From the NCBI GenBank assembly GCA_963662175.1, contig OY759224.1, positions 22,143,489 to 22,207,488 on the forward strand: a DNA stretch of 64,000 nt. Direction: 5' to 3'. The notes under the pieces were generated by a model. It searched no databases. It was not told the origin of the DNA and was given only the letters and a program-made list of their open reading frames with translations. The stretch comes from Aradus depressus. Lineage: Eukaryota; Arthropoda; Insecta; Hemiptera; Aradidae. The translations under genes were made by a program, and so were the position numbers. This document shows, piece by piece, positions 33,236-43,697 of this stretch (positions are counted from its first letter, which is position 1; each line of letters opens with the position of its first letter).

Positions 33236-33947
33236 ATAATATAAAATTAAATCTTTAGAAGTAAGTGCAGAAAGAGAAGGATATAAGATGAAGACGATGG
33301 AGGATTGGTCGCAGATAAACTGCGGTAAATCACCGTGACTGACTCCTCTGGCAGCCTTCTACAGACATTATCTCGGGGTTCTTATTTCACAGTAATGTTT
33401 GTTCACAAGTTTCACTAGGAATTAGGCGATAGTCGATAGTTGGCCATTATCGATACTATCGGTGGAAAACTATCGATAGTAACGATAATTCAGTAAGATG
33501 CCGCTTTTCATGCAAAATACTTTCCACTTCCCATATTATATTATAATATGATTATTTTATATTTATTTTTTCATGTAGATCTACCTAATTTAAATTATTC
33601 TATGTTATGGAGGATGAAAAGGGAATACAAATATCAATTGAATAAATAATTATTCTTTTAAATCGAACTTTTATTTTATTTTAAGAAAATAATCGCATTA
33701 AAAAATACATTGCTGGTGATTCATGTGATTTTGGGAGAATAAGGACGAAACCTTTCGACAGTAAGTGTACGTGATACAATACTTTAATGGAATAAGAAAA
33801 ACAATATAACGACCTTGGCTTCTTTTTTGTTGTATTTAATTGATAACAGTCCTTACACAAGATAAATATTGAAATTTAATAATTTGAAAAATATTTTAAT
33901 ATCAATTAGTCTCAGCCGATATACATTCATGATTTTTTTTTTAATTA
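33236..33947. other. no gene; clustered TATCGATA motifs
   Basis: At about 33430-33495 TATCGATA, ACTATCGATAGT and CGATAGTCGATAG cluster, in part palindromic, like those at the ends of the hAT element at 44384. Otherwise AT-rich. Confidence 0.4.
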
Positions 33948-34523
33948 CAATAGAATCCCGCTAATCCGGACTAGATGGGACCGGACCCCGTCCGGATTAC
34001 CGAAAGTCCGGATTAAACGGAATTTGCTGTAAAATACACATGATAAATATTTTAGCGACTTTTTTTTTTCTCAAAAATACACCTTTTTTTTCTTTCAGCT
34101 TAATTTTATTTTCAATACTACATAATGTATATGTATATAGATCTAAGTTTTGTCTAATCTTTGTGATTAAAACTCAAAATTTATTTATTGTACAGTATTA
34201 CGGTACAAAACAAACCGCAATACATTAATGTTATAATGTAAAAATTAAGAATTTTAAAAACGAAATATGTTAAACGTTAAATTCTGACAGTACGTAATAA
34301 AAACAAATGAAAACAAGAATAATATTTTTAGACTCACTGAAAAAATTCCGTATTATTTTTTTTTGCTTTAAAGAAGACCGACATCGTTTTGCCGTACGAA
34401 CTTATAGGTCCAAACCCTCTCTTTCAATTATTTTCGTACTTACCGCTCGCTAAATTAAATTGTTAGTTTACTAAATCTTAATAAGTTTTTTTTAATCCCG
34501 TCCGGATTAGCGGGACTCTACTG
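33948..34523. mobile_element. pogo/Tigger-like MITE
   Basis: Ends CAATAGAATCCCGCTAATCC (GGAC) and, on -, CAGTAGAGTCCCGCTAATCC (GGAC), with TA on both sides. That terminal motif is characteristic of pogo/Tigger elements. A second inward CCGGATTACCG..GTCCGGATTAAACGG pair lies near the left end. No transposase remains. Confidence 0.88.
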
Positions 34524-34689
34524 TACATGGTAAAATATGTGATCTGGCCGTTTAAGACTCCGTTAAAGATAAATTCCTGAATACAGGTATATAAAATGAA
34601 ACATCGTAAAGGGCAGAAATTCTCCTTAGTACACGAAGTAAAGTGCATGCATTTTTGGCGGGTTTGACAGAAAATCAATAAATGTATTT

Positions 34690-34890
34690 CTTAGAAGGTT
34701 CAGGATTCCTATATAAAATTTCGTGTTGGTACATTCATCCTATTGGGAGTTATCGAGTTCCCACACATATATATATTTTTTAAATTTTTTGAATAAGGAG
34801 GTCGAAAAACGAGAAATTCCGTTGAAAACTTCGCATCGAATTTCTGACTGATTACAAAACTCGTACAGCTAGGAAGTTAAAAAATAACTT
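34690..34890 (-). repeat. DUR terminal unit
   Basis: TTCGTGTTGGTACATTCATC, then GGGAGTTATCGAG, then CGAGAAATTCCGTTGAAAAC and TCGCATCGAATTTCTGACTG: the end block of the reverse-oriented repeat. It precedes the tubulin promoter region. Confidence 0.65.
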
Positions 34891-35177
34891 TAAAAAAATA
34901 TGTCATTTAAACAGGTTGTGCAGAGAGGAGGGTCTTAGGAGGGAAAATGTGTATATTTAGTGTTGTCCCTGGACTGTTGGTAGACCTGTTGCTGGCAGGG
35001 CACGTACCTCCGGACTTCCAGCATCTCTCCCATTCTTCTTTCAGACTTTGTTCCGACCATATCTTATCTTTAAAATACGCATTTCCTTAATTCGTTTTAC
35101 TGTTCATTCCGTCTGATTATAAATTTCTATTTGGTGTTATACTATTTTTCATTATATTTAAATTTATTTATCTGAAG
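34891..35177 (+). promoter_or_regulatory. presumed beta-tubulin 5' UTR/promoter region
   Basis: About 290 bp between DUR and the tubulin start codon. No TATA box or initiator could be assigned with confidence. A 5' UTR intron is possible. Confidence 0.3.
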
Positions 35178-35234
35178 ATGAGGGAAATCGTTCACTTACA
35201 AGCTGGCCAATGTGGAAATCAAATTGGTGCAAGG
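35178..35234 (+). CDS. beta-tubulin exon 1
   Basis: Reads MREIVHLQAGQCGNQIGAR with donor AGG|GTACGT in phase 0. MREI is the N-terminal motif that couples beta-tubulin mRNA decay to free tubulin, and QAGQCGNQIG is the first GTP-contact loop. The length, 57 nt, and the intron position after residue 19 are exactly those of vertebrate beta-tubulin genes. Residue 19 is Arg, where Lys is usual. The protein would polymerise with alpha-tubulin into microtubules. The next coding exon is at 58213. Upstream is a short AT-rich region bounded by DUR sequence. Confidence 0.95.
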
Positions 35235-35391
35235 GTACGTACTTTATCAACTTTTCTAAAATTAATTATTAATTTTCTTATACTGTCGATCGTCAATTTA
35301 CCAGAATCGATAATCATGTCCGGAAGAACAACCATAAACAAAAAGACTCTAGCTGTACGAAGTATAAGGGAAGTTAACTATAAGGACAATT

Positions 35392-35518
35392 CGCCTACTA
35401 CCAGAGCGCTCTTTCATCACTCTGGTGGACATGAGCCCGACACTACTATGGGAGTCCTAAATTTTGCCTGCCCTAAATTTTATTTCACCTATGGTGGGGG
35501 TCATTAATGAGTACCTGA
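35392..35518 (-). mobile_element. SINE-A 3' fragment
   Basis: TCGCCTACTACCAGAGCGCT, CATGAGCCCGACACTACTAT, GGGAGTCCTAAATTTTGCCT; inserted about 160 bp into the tubulin intron and truncated at both ends. Confidence 0.85.
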
Positions 35519-35889
35519 AGTACATTTCTTGTTTCCGACGCCCATATTCCAGAAAAAAAAATCCTATGTGTATATGAACACGATATTAATTTTATATATC
35601 TATCCAGAACCCTATAAAAACGACACCTATTAATTTTACAATGCCGATGACTTTTTCTAAATGTTTGACAAATATGGATTATAACTAGTTGGGGAAAATT
35701 TGGGGACAGCACAAATTTTTTTAAAAAATATATAAGTGAATCTTATCAAAAATTAAGTTTTGTTGCTTTGGAAGTGTGTCACTTATCTGAAGTCTTTCTG
35801 ACAGCTTTCCCAATCAATATTTTGATAAAACTCAAAATTCAGATAAGGCCTGGAGAGGGAAGGTCATCTATGACGTAATTAAACATTTA

Positions 35890-37330
35890 TTGTGAGTGGA
35901 TATTTCCTCTTGTTTGCGGTAGGGTATTTTGTAACTTTATTATTTATTATGTATATCAGAGATTGCAGTTTTTTTTTTTAAATTAACGTATTTTAACCGC
36001 TAAAACGAAAGCTAAACGAAGTACAGGGGGAATTTTGTAGTCGGTCAGAAATTCGATGTCGTGTTTTCTACGAATTTTCTGAAACCAAAAATTGAAAAAA
36101 AGGTACGTTTGTCTACGTGAATCTGTGGCTCAGAATACGATAACTCCTGATAGAATGAATATATCAACACAAAATTTTATATATGTATCCAGAACCCTCT
36201 AACAAATACTCAAATTGATTTCCAGCTAAATCGGGCTATTGGATGGGGAGGAATAGTGTAATACAGTGGAACCTCGCTTAACGAGCACCTCTCATAACGA
36301 GCATTATCGTAATTTACATTAACATTTATGTATATGGGAAAAATTGTTTCACTTAACGAATGTTTCGCTTTACGAATGTTTCGCTTTACGAGTAAGATTC
36401 CTGAAACGAAATATGCTCATTAAGCGTTCCACTGTATTTGTAACTGCCATTCTGAGAGATATTTCTTCCTGTCTGCTGAGAAATGCCTTTTTTTTTACAT
36501 TTTTTTCTTTTTAAATTAACGTATATTTACTACCCAAGCTACACGAAGTTTCTTAATATGTCAGAAATTCGATGCGGAGTTTTCAACGGAATTTCATGTT
36601 TTTTGACTCGAGAAACCAAAAATAAAAAAAGAAATGTATGTTTCTCTGTGCGTGTTCCTCAGAACACGATAACACCCGATAGAAATTATGAATCGACACG
36701 AAATTTTATATACGTATCCAGAACCATCTAAAGGCGACTCCTATTAATTTTCAGCCAAATTGGGTTGAGGGAAAGGGGGGAATAGTGTAATAACTGCCAT
36801 TGTGAGTGGATATTTCTTCCTGTCTGCTGATAAATGCCTTTTTTTTTACTTTTTTTTCTGTTCAAATTAACGTATTTTTACTACCCAAGCTACACGAAGT
36901 TTCTTAATATTTCAGAAATTCGATGCGGAGTTTTCAACGGAATTTCATGTTTTTTGACTCGAGAAACCAAAAATAAAAAAATAAATGTATGTTTCTCTGT
37001 GCGTGTTCCTCAGAACACGATAGCTCCCGATAGAATCAATGTATCGTCACGAAATTTTATATACATATCCAAAACCCTATAAGGACGATTCCCATTGACT
37101 TTCAGTCAAATCGGCCTAAGGGAAGGGGAGGATTAGGTAAATAACTGCCATTGTGAGTGGATATTTCCTCCTGTCTGCTGAGAAATGCCTTACGTCTCAG
37201 AGCTTGCAGTTTTTTTTTTTTTTTAAATTAACATATTTTCACTTCCTCAGCTATACGAAGTTATATAATCTGTCAGAAATCCGATGCAGACTTTTCAACG
37301 AAATTTCATGTTTTCCGACCTGCTGAATCC
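35890..37330 (+). repeat. 351-bp tandem array of a DUR-derived unit, about four copies
   Basis: CCTGTCTGCTGA recurs at 36468, 36819 and 37170, exactly 351 bp apart, and an older copy starts near 35890. Each unit has a T-run, AAATTAACGTAT, CTACCCAAGCTACACGAAGT, CGATGCGGAGTTTTCAACGG, a GAACACGATA..CCCGATAG block and a G-rich end. The two ORFs of 82 codons at 36483 and 36834 are the same frame of successive units. Confidence 0.9.
36264..36434. mobile_element. pogo/Tigger-like MITE in the tandem array
   Basis: Ends CAGTGGAACCTCGCTTAACG and (on -) CAGTGGAACGCTTAATGAGC, TA duplicated on both sides. The neighbouring tandem units show the same site without it (GTGTAATAACTGCC), which fixes the insertion boundaries. 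Confidence 0.88.
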
Positions 37331-37339
37331 AAAAATTAA

Positions 37340-37700
37340 AATAATTTATACCTCAATATACTAAATTTCGTGTTGATATGTTCGTTATATCGACTATTTT
37401 TAGGTTAGGGCCGGTCCTCTGATCCACCACTTGCCCATGGGTTTTTGGATATCGGCAGTTTTAATGGTTTTTGTCGGCCGATTTCGTTGAAAATTAATAG
37501 GTGTCGTCCTCATGAGATTCTGTACTTCTGATTTTGCAAAATCTCATGTTGTTATGTTCATTACGTCTGCAGTTATTAAAGTTTTTAAGAAGGGAGGCTC
37601 GACTCAAAAACCCTAATAACTTCCAATGTAATGAATGTTTCACCACAAATTGGTCGATTGGTTTTGGAGGGAGAGAGGAAACTTAATTGACTAATTAGAG
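37340..37700 (-). repeat. DUR units
   Basis: Reverse cores GTTGATATGTTCGTTATATC and GTTGTTATGTTCATTACGTC, then a + unit with CCAATGTAATGAATGTTTCA and the terminal GGAGGGAGAGAGGAAACTTA block. Confidence 0.6.
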
Positions 37701-37711
37701 TTGGGGAAGTA

Positions 37712-37976
37712 TTACTAGGTTTTATGAATCATGCCTGGGCTTTAACTACGAGGTCATATCGCCTACTACCAAAGCGCTCTCTTGTCACTCTGGTGGACAT
37801 GAGCCCGACTCTACTCTGTCTTAAATTTTGCCTACCCTAAATTATTTATTCACCTGGCGTGTTTAAGTTTATTTTACCTCCCAGATAAAATAGATTAAAG
37901 GGGCCTCGGTCGGGTTTCGAACACAGGATCTTGAGCTCAGAAGGCAAGCACGCATACCACTGAGCTACCGGCGCCC
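37712..37976 (-). mobile_element. SINE-A copy with middle deletion
   Basis: AGGTTTTATGAATCATGCCT to CTACCGGCGCCC; the GGACCATCGCTTAACG segment is missing (CACCTGGCGTGTTTAAG join). Confidence 0.9.
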
Positions 37977-38248
37977 TCATGCTTTTATTTTATACATCTA
38001 AATGTGGTCATATTTTTTGACAAGATAATTTTTAGGTCACCGTTATTAAATCTTGTTTTTTTTTATTTTTCCCTTCAACCATTATTTTTTAATAACGGTT
38101 ATTTTGAGTTTGTTGAAAAACATCAAATTAAAAAATAGGTCATTAGTTTGTCTTTAATTTAATAATTAAAGAATGACGGAAATAAAAAAAACAATTTGCT
38201 TCCTCAGTGCGAATCAATCAACTGTTTCGGTCTTCCAGTGAAATCAAG

Positions 38249-38580
38249 GTTAGGTTAGGTTTTTATGACTCATGCCCGGGCTTTAACTACTAGGTCATAT
38301 CGCCTACTATCAGAGAGCTCTTTCGTCACTCTGGTGGACATGAGACTGACTCTACTGTGGGAGTCCTAAATTTTGCCTACCCTAAATTTTTATTCACCTA
38401 GGGTAGGAGTCTTTAACGAGTACCTAACACTGTACAGGCTCGAGACCATCGCTTAACGTCCCATCCGAAGGACGACGTGCTTAAGTTTATTTTACCTACC
38501 AGATAAAATAAACTAAAGGGGCCTCGGTCGACCTTGAGCTCAGAAGACAAGCACGCATACCACTGAGCTACCGGCGCCCT
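38249..38580 (-). mobile_element. SINE-A copy
   Basis: GGTTAGGTTAGGTTTTTATG tail side to CTACCGGCGCCC; the B box region is shortened. Imperfect CCAGTGAAATCAA sequences on both sides (38235 and 38583) look like the target duplication. Confidence 0.92.
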
Positions 38581-38630
38581 CATCCAGTGAAATCAATATA
38601 TTGTGTGTCAATACATTCATTACATCCACA

Positions 38631-38697
38631 GGAAGGCACCGGTACATCAGAGGCAGCATGCTTGCGTACTAAGTTCAAGATCGCGGGTTCAACGACA
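38631..38697 (+). mobile_element. tRNA-like SINE head fragment
   Basis: GGAAGGCACCGGTACATCAG then GATCGCGGGTTCAACGA: the head of a SINE-A relative with degenerate A and B boxes. A similar scrap is at about 42868-42900 (GGCACCGATAGCTCATAGG). Confidence 0.5.
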
Positions 38698-38900
38698 CCT
38701 ATTGTTTTTCAGACAAATCGACCAAAATAAAGGGGGTACTTAACATAAAAACTCTAATAACTTCCGATAGAATGAAAGTATCGACACAAAATTTTATATG
38801 TGTGACCAAAACCCCATTAGGATGATACCTATCAATTTTCAGCTAAATCGGCCAATGGGATGGTGGGTACTAGGGAGGAGGCTTAACTCAAAAACTTTAA

Positions 38901-39577
38901 CATGTTGACTGCCACAGAATTTTTCACGATTCCGGTCTAAAAAGGCTATTTAATTTAATCATGTTATATTATTAAACACTTTATGAATAGTACAAAATCA
39001 AAAAGCTTAAAATTTTTTTTTTTTTTGTTTTTTTTTTAACATGTTACGAATTATCTCGTAGTATCTTATAAAGTTTAGAGAAACATTCGTCGACGCGTCG
39101 ATTGGAGAAGAGATTGAACCAGTTTTAAAAAAACAGGATCGCAGGAGCTTCATTATTTACAGAGTATTCCACCAACCGAAAAAAAACTGGGTCCGACAAA
39201 GCCATGCCGATTTTGTACCAAAGCTAAAAAACGGTATGAAACACGTTACTTCTGTCCAATCTGCCAAGAGAAGCCAGCACTTTGCCTGGAAGATTGTTTT
39301 AAAAATTATCACAAAACATAAACATTTATTTCCTTGTGTAATCTTTTTTTTTTTTTTTATAAACTTTGTATAATTATTATATTTTCTGTTAATTTAAGAC
39401 AAACCTGATTTTTTATTCTCTTTCCTGAGGCCATCTATTCATATTTACACTGTTATGCTACGAGTTTCCTCGTAGCTGTACAAATATGGCAAGTAATGAA
39501 GGGACGAGAGAACTCGTAGTAGGCGTCTTGGGCAAGTAAAAAACCTATCAGATATCTCGTAGTTGGCAGTCAACATG
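38901..39577 (+). mobile_element. piggyBac-family deletion derivative with TTAA duplication
   Basis: Ends CATGTTGACTGCC and GGCAGTCAACATG, flanked by TTAA at 38897-38900 and 39578-39581. Subterminal CTCGTAG motifs recur near both ends. Only the C-terminal zinc-binding part of the transposase is kept (39151-39321). Confidence 0.95.
39151..39321 (+). pseudogene. piggyBac transposase C-terminal cysteine-rich domain
   Basis: Reads HYLQSIPPTEKKLGPTKPCR, then FCTKAKKRYETRYFCPICQE and KPALCLEDCFKNYHKT, TAA. The C..C.....R.ET.Y.C..C...P.LC...CF..YH pattern is the RING-like zinc domain that ends piggyBac transposases. All cysteines expected by eye are present; the catalytic DDD core is deleted. Confidence 0.92.
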
Positions 39578-40082
39578 TTAATAACTGCCGTAATGAATAT
39601 ATAGACACAAAATTTCATATATGAATTCAAAACTCCATAAGGACCACACTTATTAATTTTCAGCAGAATCGGTAAAAGGGAAAAGAAGAGATCGGAGGGG
39701 GGCTAAACTCAAAAACCCCGAGAACTACTGATGTAATGATAGTATCGATATAAAATGTCATACGTAATATTAAAATCGAATGAGGCATAATCGATATCGG
39801 TTGAAGGGGAGGGGGGCTCGACTCAGATATCCTAATGACTGCCAATATAATCAATTTATCGACACAATATATAGTAGGAGGATTCAGGAGGCACTATTTA
39901 GTTTTAATTATTATTAAGTTTTAGCCCAAACAGTCGATTTTTTGTTGTTGTTAGGGCTGCAGAAAATCACTAACGGCTTTGGTACCAATACGAGTACATC
40001 GATTCATTGGCTTTTCGTTTTATTACTTCTCTAGCTATGCGAAGTATAGGATTAGTTATGTAATCGGTCAGAAATTCTTCTG

Positions 40083-40645
40083 AATTGAAGAGGAGGTGGA
40101 ACCGTGATTTTTTTTTTTTTTTTAGCCTTATGTACGGTGCATATTAGCCATGTCAATGTGTTATCTAGTTATATTTACGACATCCATGGCCCCGGGAGGG
40201 AGTTCTATACGAAGTAAAACTTACTTCCGGACTGGATTCGAACCCGCGAACCATGGTGAGACCATGCGACCAAAGCCCTACGCTCTAGCCCGCACGGCCA
40301 CCATGGCCCCCCGAACCGCGACTTATCGCCACCTTAAATAATCTTCGTTATTAATAATTTTCAACATTATTTCCCTTTACTTTTATCACCTCTCTTACCC
40401 ATCCATCAAAACTGTCTTTCAATTCCTTTTCATTTATTTTATTATATATATTTTTTATTTTTATTTATTTTTTCTCTTATTGTGACACGCTCCACTTCAA
40501 GTCTCCTCAAGTCCCATTTATATTTTCGTCTCAAGGAACTACCACTGGGTGGCCTTCCTCTCTCACGCCACAATATTTATATCAAAGATGTTGGTTGTTG
40601 CACCCAGCAACAGTATTTTATTAAATAAAATAGAGAAAAAAAAAA
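40083..40645 (+). pseudogene. LINE 3' end interrupted by SINE-B
   Basis: GAAGAGGAGGTGGAACCGTG, the SINE-B, then GAACCGCGACTTATCGCCAC and a long T-rich 3' UTR with ACCACTGGGTGGCCTTCCTC and GTTGCACCCAGCAACAG, ending in an A-run. The same end occurs at 56528-56740 and 57912-58055, where the upstream protein end RRLKRRWNRDLLPP is readable. Confidence 0.82.
40108..40312 (-). mobile_element. SINE-B copy inside a LINE
   Basis: T-run, reversed body, B box and head (GCCACCATGGCCC). GAACCGYGA flanks it at 40099-40107 and 40313-40321 with one C/T difference. The uninterrupted LINE copy at 56528 confirms the empty site. Confidence 0.93.
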
Positions 40646-40969
40646 AAAATAGTTAAAAGGATAATAAATAAAGAAAATAAATTTGATGGGACCATATTCT
40701 CAACAAATCGGCAGGATTATAAATTATAAGTAAATGTCCCAATTCTAAGTTGTCAATATAAAAAAAATATTTATAAAACAATTAAACGCTTTTATGTTCC
40801 TAAAAAAAATTGCTACAGAGAACTCATCATCCCTTACGTTGCTAAAAAAATTATAGGAAGTTCAGCAACCATTTCTAAATTGAAAAAAAAAAAAAAAGCT
40901 CGACTTATCTATCGACTGCCGATGGAATGAACCTATCGATACAAAATTTAATATAAGATTTCAGAGCCA

Positions 40970-41395
40970 AATCCTTTCAATCAAAAATCCTTCGTAAAAT
41001 AGCCAATGCTCCTTATTCTCCAACAAAACTCTTCACAATGACCTTAACGTACCTTTTGTTACCGCAGTCGCTAAATCTAAGTATAAATTATTTTCCTCTA
41101 TTAGTTTCCACAATAATCTTCTAGTCCGTAACCTCAATTCTGCATTCTACCATACCTCCCAAACGACGGCTTAAGCGTCAATGGCTTAGAAACCTCCTTA
41201 GCAGCAGCAGTGACAATGACAGTGATTAGTTACAAGAGAGGAATTCAGTGACTAGGGAGAGTCACCACTGGGTGATTTCTCCCTTCTTAACATTTTGACA
41301 TTACCATTATCTCTCTTTTAGCACATTTGCATGTTGTATTTATCTTTATAAAGTTGTTAATATCTATTTGTAAATATAAAAAAATAAATAAAGAA
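40970..41395 (+). pseudogene. LINE (Jockey-like) 3' end
   Basis: Frames with SKILRKIANAP-like and then CGACGGCTTAAGCGTCAATG (RRLKRQWLRNLL), followed by the UTR GAGTCACCACTGGGTGATTT and an A-rich end. This is the same family as 31770-32545, more decayed. Confidence 0.75.
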
Positions 41396-41439
41396 GCTAG
41401 GTACTATGTAAGTCAATTATTGAGTTTTAGCTCAAAAGG

Positions 41440-42530
41440 TCGCTTCGTGCTGGGGAAGTACTCAGCCGATGATTCACCGACGTCATTTTTTTTTTTTTTC
41501 TGATTGTGAGAGGCACAACTCTCAGATTTGGTCTGTCATGCACTGATAGTCACCTGTGAAATCACCACTGCCAAAGAAAAAGCGTGGAAAATAGACTTTC
41601 CATGACCCAGAAGGGTGACTGGCTGGTTGGAAAACTTCAGGGTAAGAAGTCACCGCTCTGGAGTCGACTCACTGGAAATACTCGTTGAAAAAAACACAAG
41701 ATGCCTACTCAACCAAGGCGAATTGACCACAAGTAACTGTGAGGCTTCTGTCTTGAACCGTTTCTTACACATTATTCACATAGCCTCATACTCTATTTCT
41801 TATTTCCTCAACTATACAAAGTATAAGGCAAGTTATGTAATCTGCCAGAAATTCGATGTTGAACTTTCAACGGAATTTCATGTTTTCCAATACCGTTGCT
41901 TCCGATTCCAAAATAAAAATTTAAAAAAATCGACCTTTCGGTCCTATTCCCCGGAAAATTAATAAGTGCCACCCTTATGGGGCTTTGTGCAATGCATTCT
42001 GCTGTTTGCAAAAACTGAGCTGAGTCGGGCATATCTGTATAAAAAACTCAGTTAATGTTTTAATAATTATCAGTAACTTCTCACCTTGTATGTTTTTTAT
42101 GAATATATTAATACTTTAAATAGATTTCAATTGAATTCAATGGATTTTTTTCTAGCCTTTTTGCAGACAACAACAGCTTTTCTTGCACAAAATTCTTTTT
42201 ACTAAAAAAGTTGAAGTTTGTACGTTAGAACTCTGAAAAAAACGGCTCAAAAAAAGTGGTGTCCGATGGTAAACCGAAAAGGGCTTCGCCCGCATTTTTA
42301 CATTTGAAATCGAAAAATTCTATTTTGAGCGAGAATTTTGTCTCTCAATTGATTTCAATTGGGATTTCGTTTTTCGGTGATTATTCCTCCGTGGTATCAA
42401 TTTCAGATTTTCTTAGTAGTAAACCATCGTCACCGTGTCCACTACCATCGTGGCAAATTTCAATGTGATCGGTAAAGGGGTTTAGGAGGAGTACGAGTAC
42501 AACGAAATACATGAGTCGCCTAAGAAAGAG
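41440..42530. other. mostly unassigned; one DUR end block
   Basis: DUR terminal sequence at about 41790-42000 (CTCAACTATACAAAGTATAA, CGATGTTGAACTTTCAACGG). The rest shows no convincing gene. An ORF at 42256-42468 has no recognisable domain. Confidence 0.4.
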
Positions 42531-42539
42531 CTTTGTAAA

Positions 42540-42870
42540 CTCAGCTCAAATTTCATGTTTATACATTCATTACATTGGCAGTTATTTGGATTATGGAATT
42601 GAGCCCCCACTGACCCCTATCCTTTCGGCTGATTCCGCTGAAAATTAATAGGTGTCGTCTTTATAAGGCTTTGACCCCACATAAGAAATTTCGTGGCAAT
42701 ACATTAATTAGAACGAAAGTTATTAGAGTTTTTGTGTTAAGCTTTCCACCTAATCAACCCTTCCTTTTTGACCGAATTGATTGAAAATCAATGTGTGTAG
42801 TCCTGTTAGGGTTCTGGATACACATATATAAATTTCTGTCGATACATTCATTCTATCAGTAGTTATCTAG
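42540..42870 (-). repeat. DUR units
   Basis: Three reverse units with TTTATACATTCATTACATTG, GGCAATACATTAATTAG and GTCGATACATTCATTCTATC cores and C-rich spacers. Confidence 0.7.
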
Positions 42871-42950
42871 GAAGGCACCGATAGCTCATAGGCTTACCAA
42901 GCTCAATAAAATTACCAATAGCATAAGAACATTAACTAAACTAAAAATCG

Positions 42951-43058
42951 GGAGCCATGGTCTTGGTTTGCGGGTTCGAATCCCGTTTGGGAGTGAGTTT
43001 TATTTCGTAAGTCGAACTCTCTTCCGTCGATGAAAAAAAAAAAAAAAAATAGTTTGAC
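42951..43058 (+). mobile_element. SINE-B fragment, forward
   Basis: GGAGCCATGGTCTTGGTTTG, GGGTTCGAATCCC (B box), GTGAGTTTTATTTCGTAAG, then an A-run. The A-box half is missing. The only + strand SINE-B here. Confidence 0.82.
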
Positions 43059-43472
43059 GGTCAAAAAAAATTTTTTTTTTAAATTCATAAAAAAAATATA
43101 AAATTTTTCATTTGTTTAAAATTAGATTACAGCAAATAATGCGGTCAATTCTACTCTACATTTTTTGTCTCAAGCTTTTTTTGAAAAAATCTTTATTTTT
43201 CGAGTTATTTACCTGAGTCAAGATAATATGAACACCCTGTATACATATATAAATATTGAAAATTTCAAGGTGGCAGCCACTGATCTCAAGAAAGAATGTC
43301 TCAAGTTGAACAAGAATGATTACAGCCTAATTCTAAGTTCCTTGTCTTAACGTCATCATTCTCATTCTCTTAATTGAGTGATTCATACCCAGTTGAATGA
43401 CTCAGTGACTAACATTGTTAGAATGATACTCATTAATCACCTCAATCCACTCTAGAGGGAAAATATGTTAGG

Positions 43473-43546
43473 AACCCGGTCGAAAACCTTGAGCATGCCG
43501 TCCTTCGGATGGGAAGTTAAGCGATGGTCCTGATGTCAGGTACTAA
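43473..43546 (+). mobile_element. SINE-A internal fragment
   Basis: AACCCGGTCGAAAACCTTGA then GCCGTCCTTCGGATGGGAAG, TTAAGCGATGGTCC; both ends lost. Confidence 0.75.
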
Positions 43547-43697
43547 TTCTTCCTGATTCCAAAATTGATAATAAAAAATATTTGTGTGTCTGTGAACACG
43601 ATAACTCTCGATAGATTGAATGTAGAACAGATTTATATTTGTATCCAGAACCTTCTAAGGACGACACCTATTAATTTTCAGCCAAATCAGTCAAAGA

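Larger units (their letters stand above)
38720..39900 (+). repeat. DUR array, split by piggyBac
   Basis: Units with ATAGAATGAAAGTATCGACA, GTAATGATAGTATCGATATA and ATAATCAATTTATCGACACA cores. The piggyBac element at 38901-39577 interrupts CTCAAAAACTTTAATAACTG, a normal DUR sequence, at its TTAA. Confidence 0.8.

Noticed and set aside
36483..37082. Two similar 82-codon ORFs suggesting a duplicated gene pair
   Set aside because: They are the same frame of successive 351-bp tandem units; no start context or domain.
42256..42468. ORF of 70 codons with GKPKRASPAFLHLKSK
   Set aside because: No recognisable domain, no splice or regulatory context, and surrounding DNA is repeat-derived.
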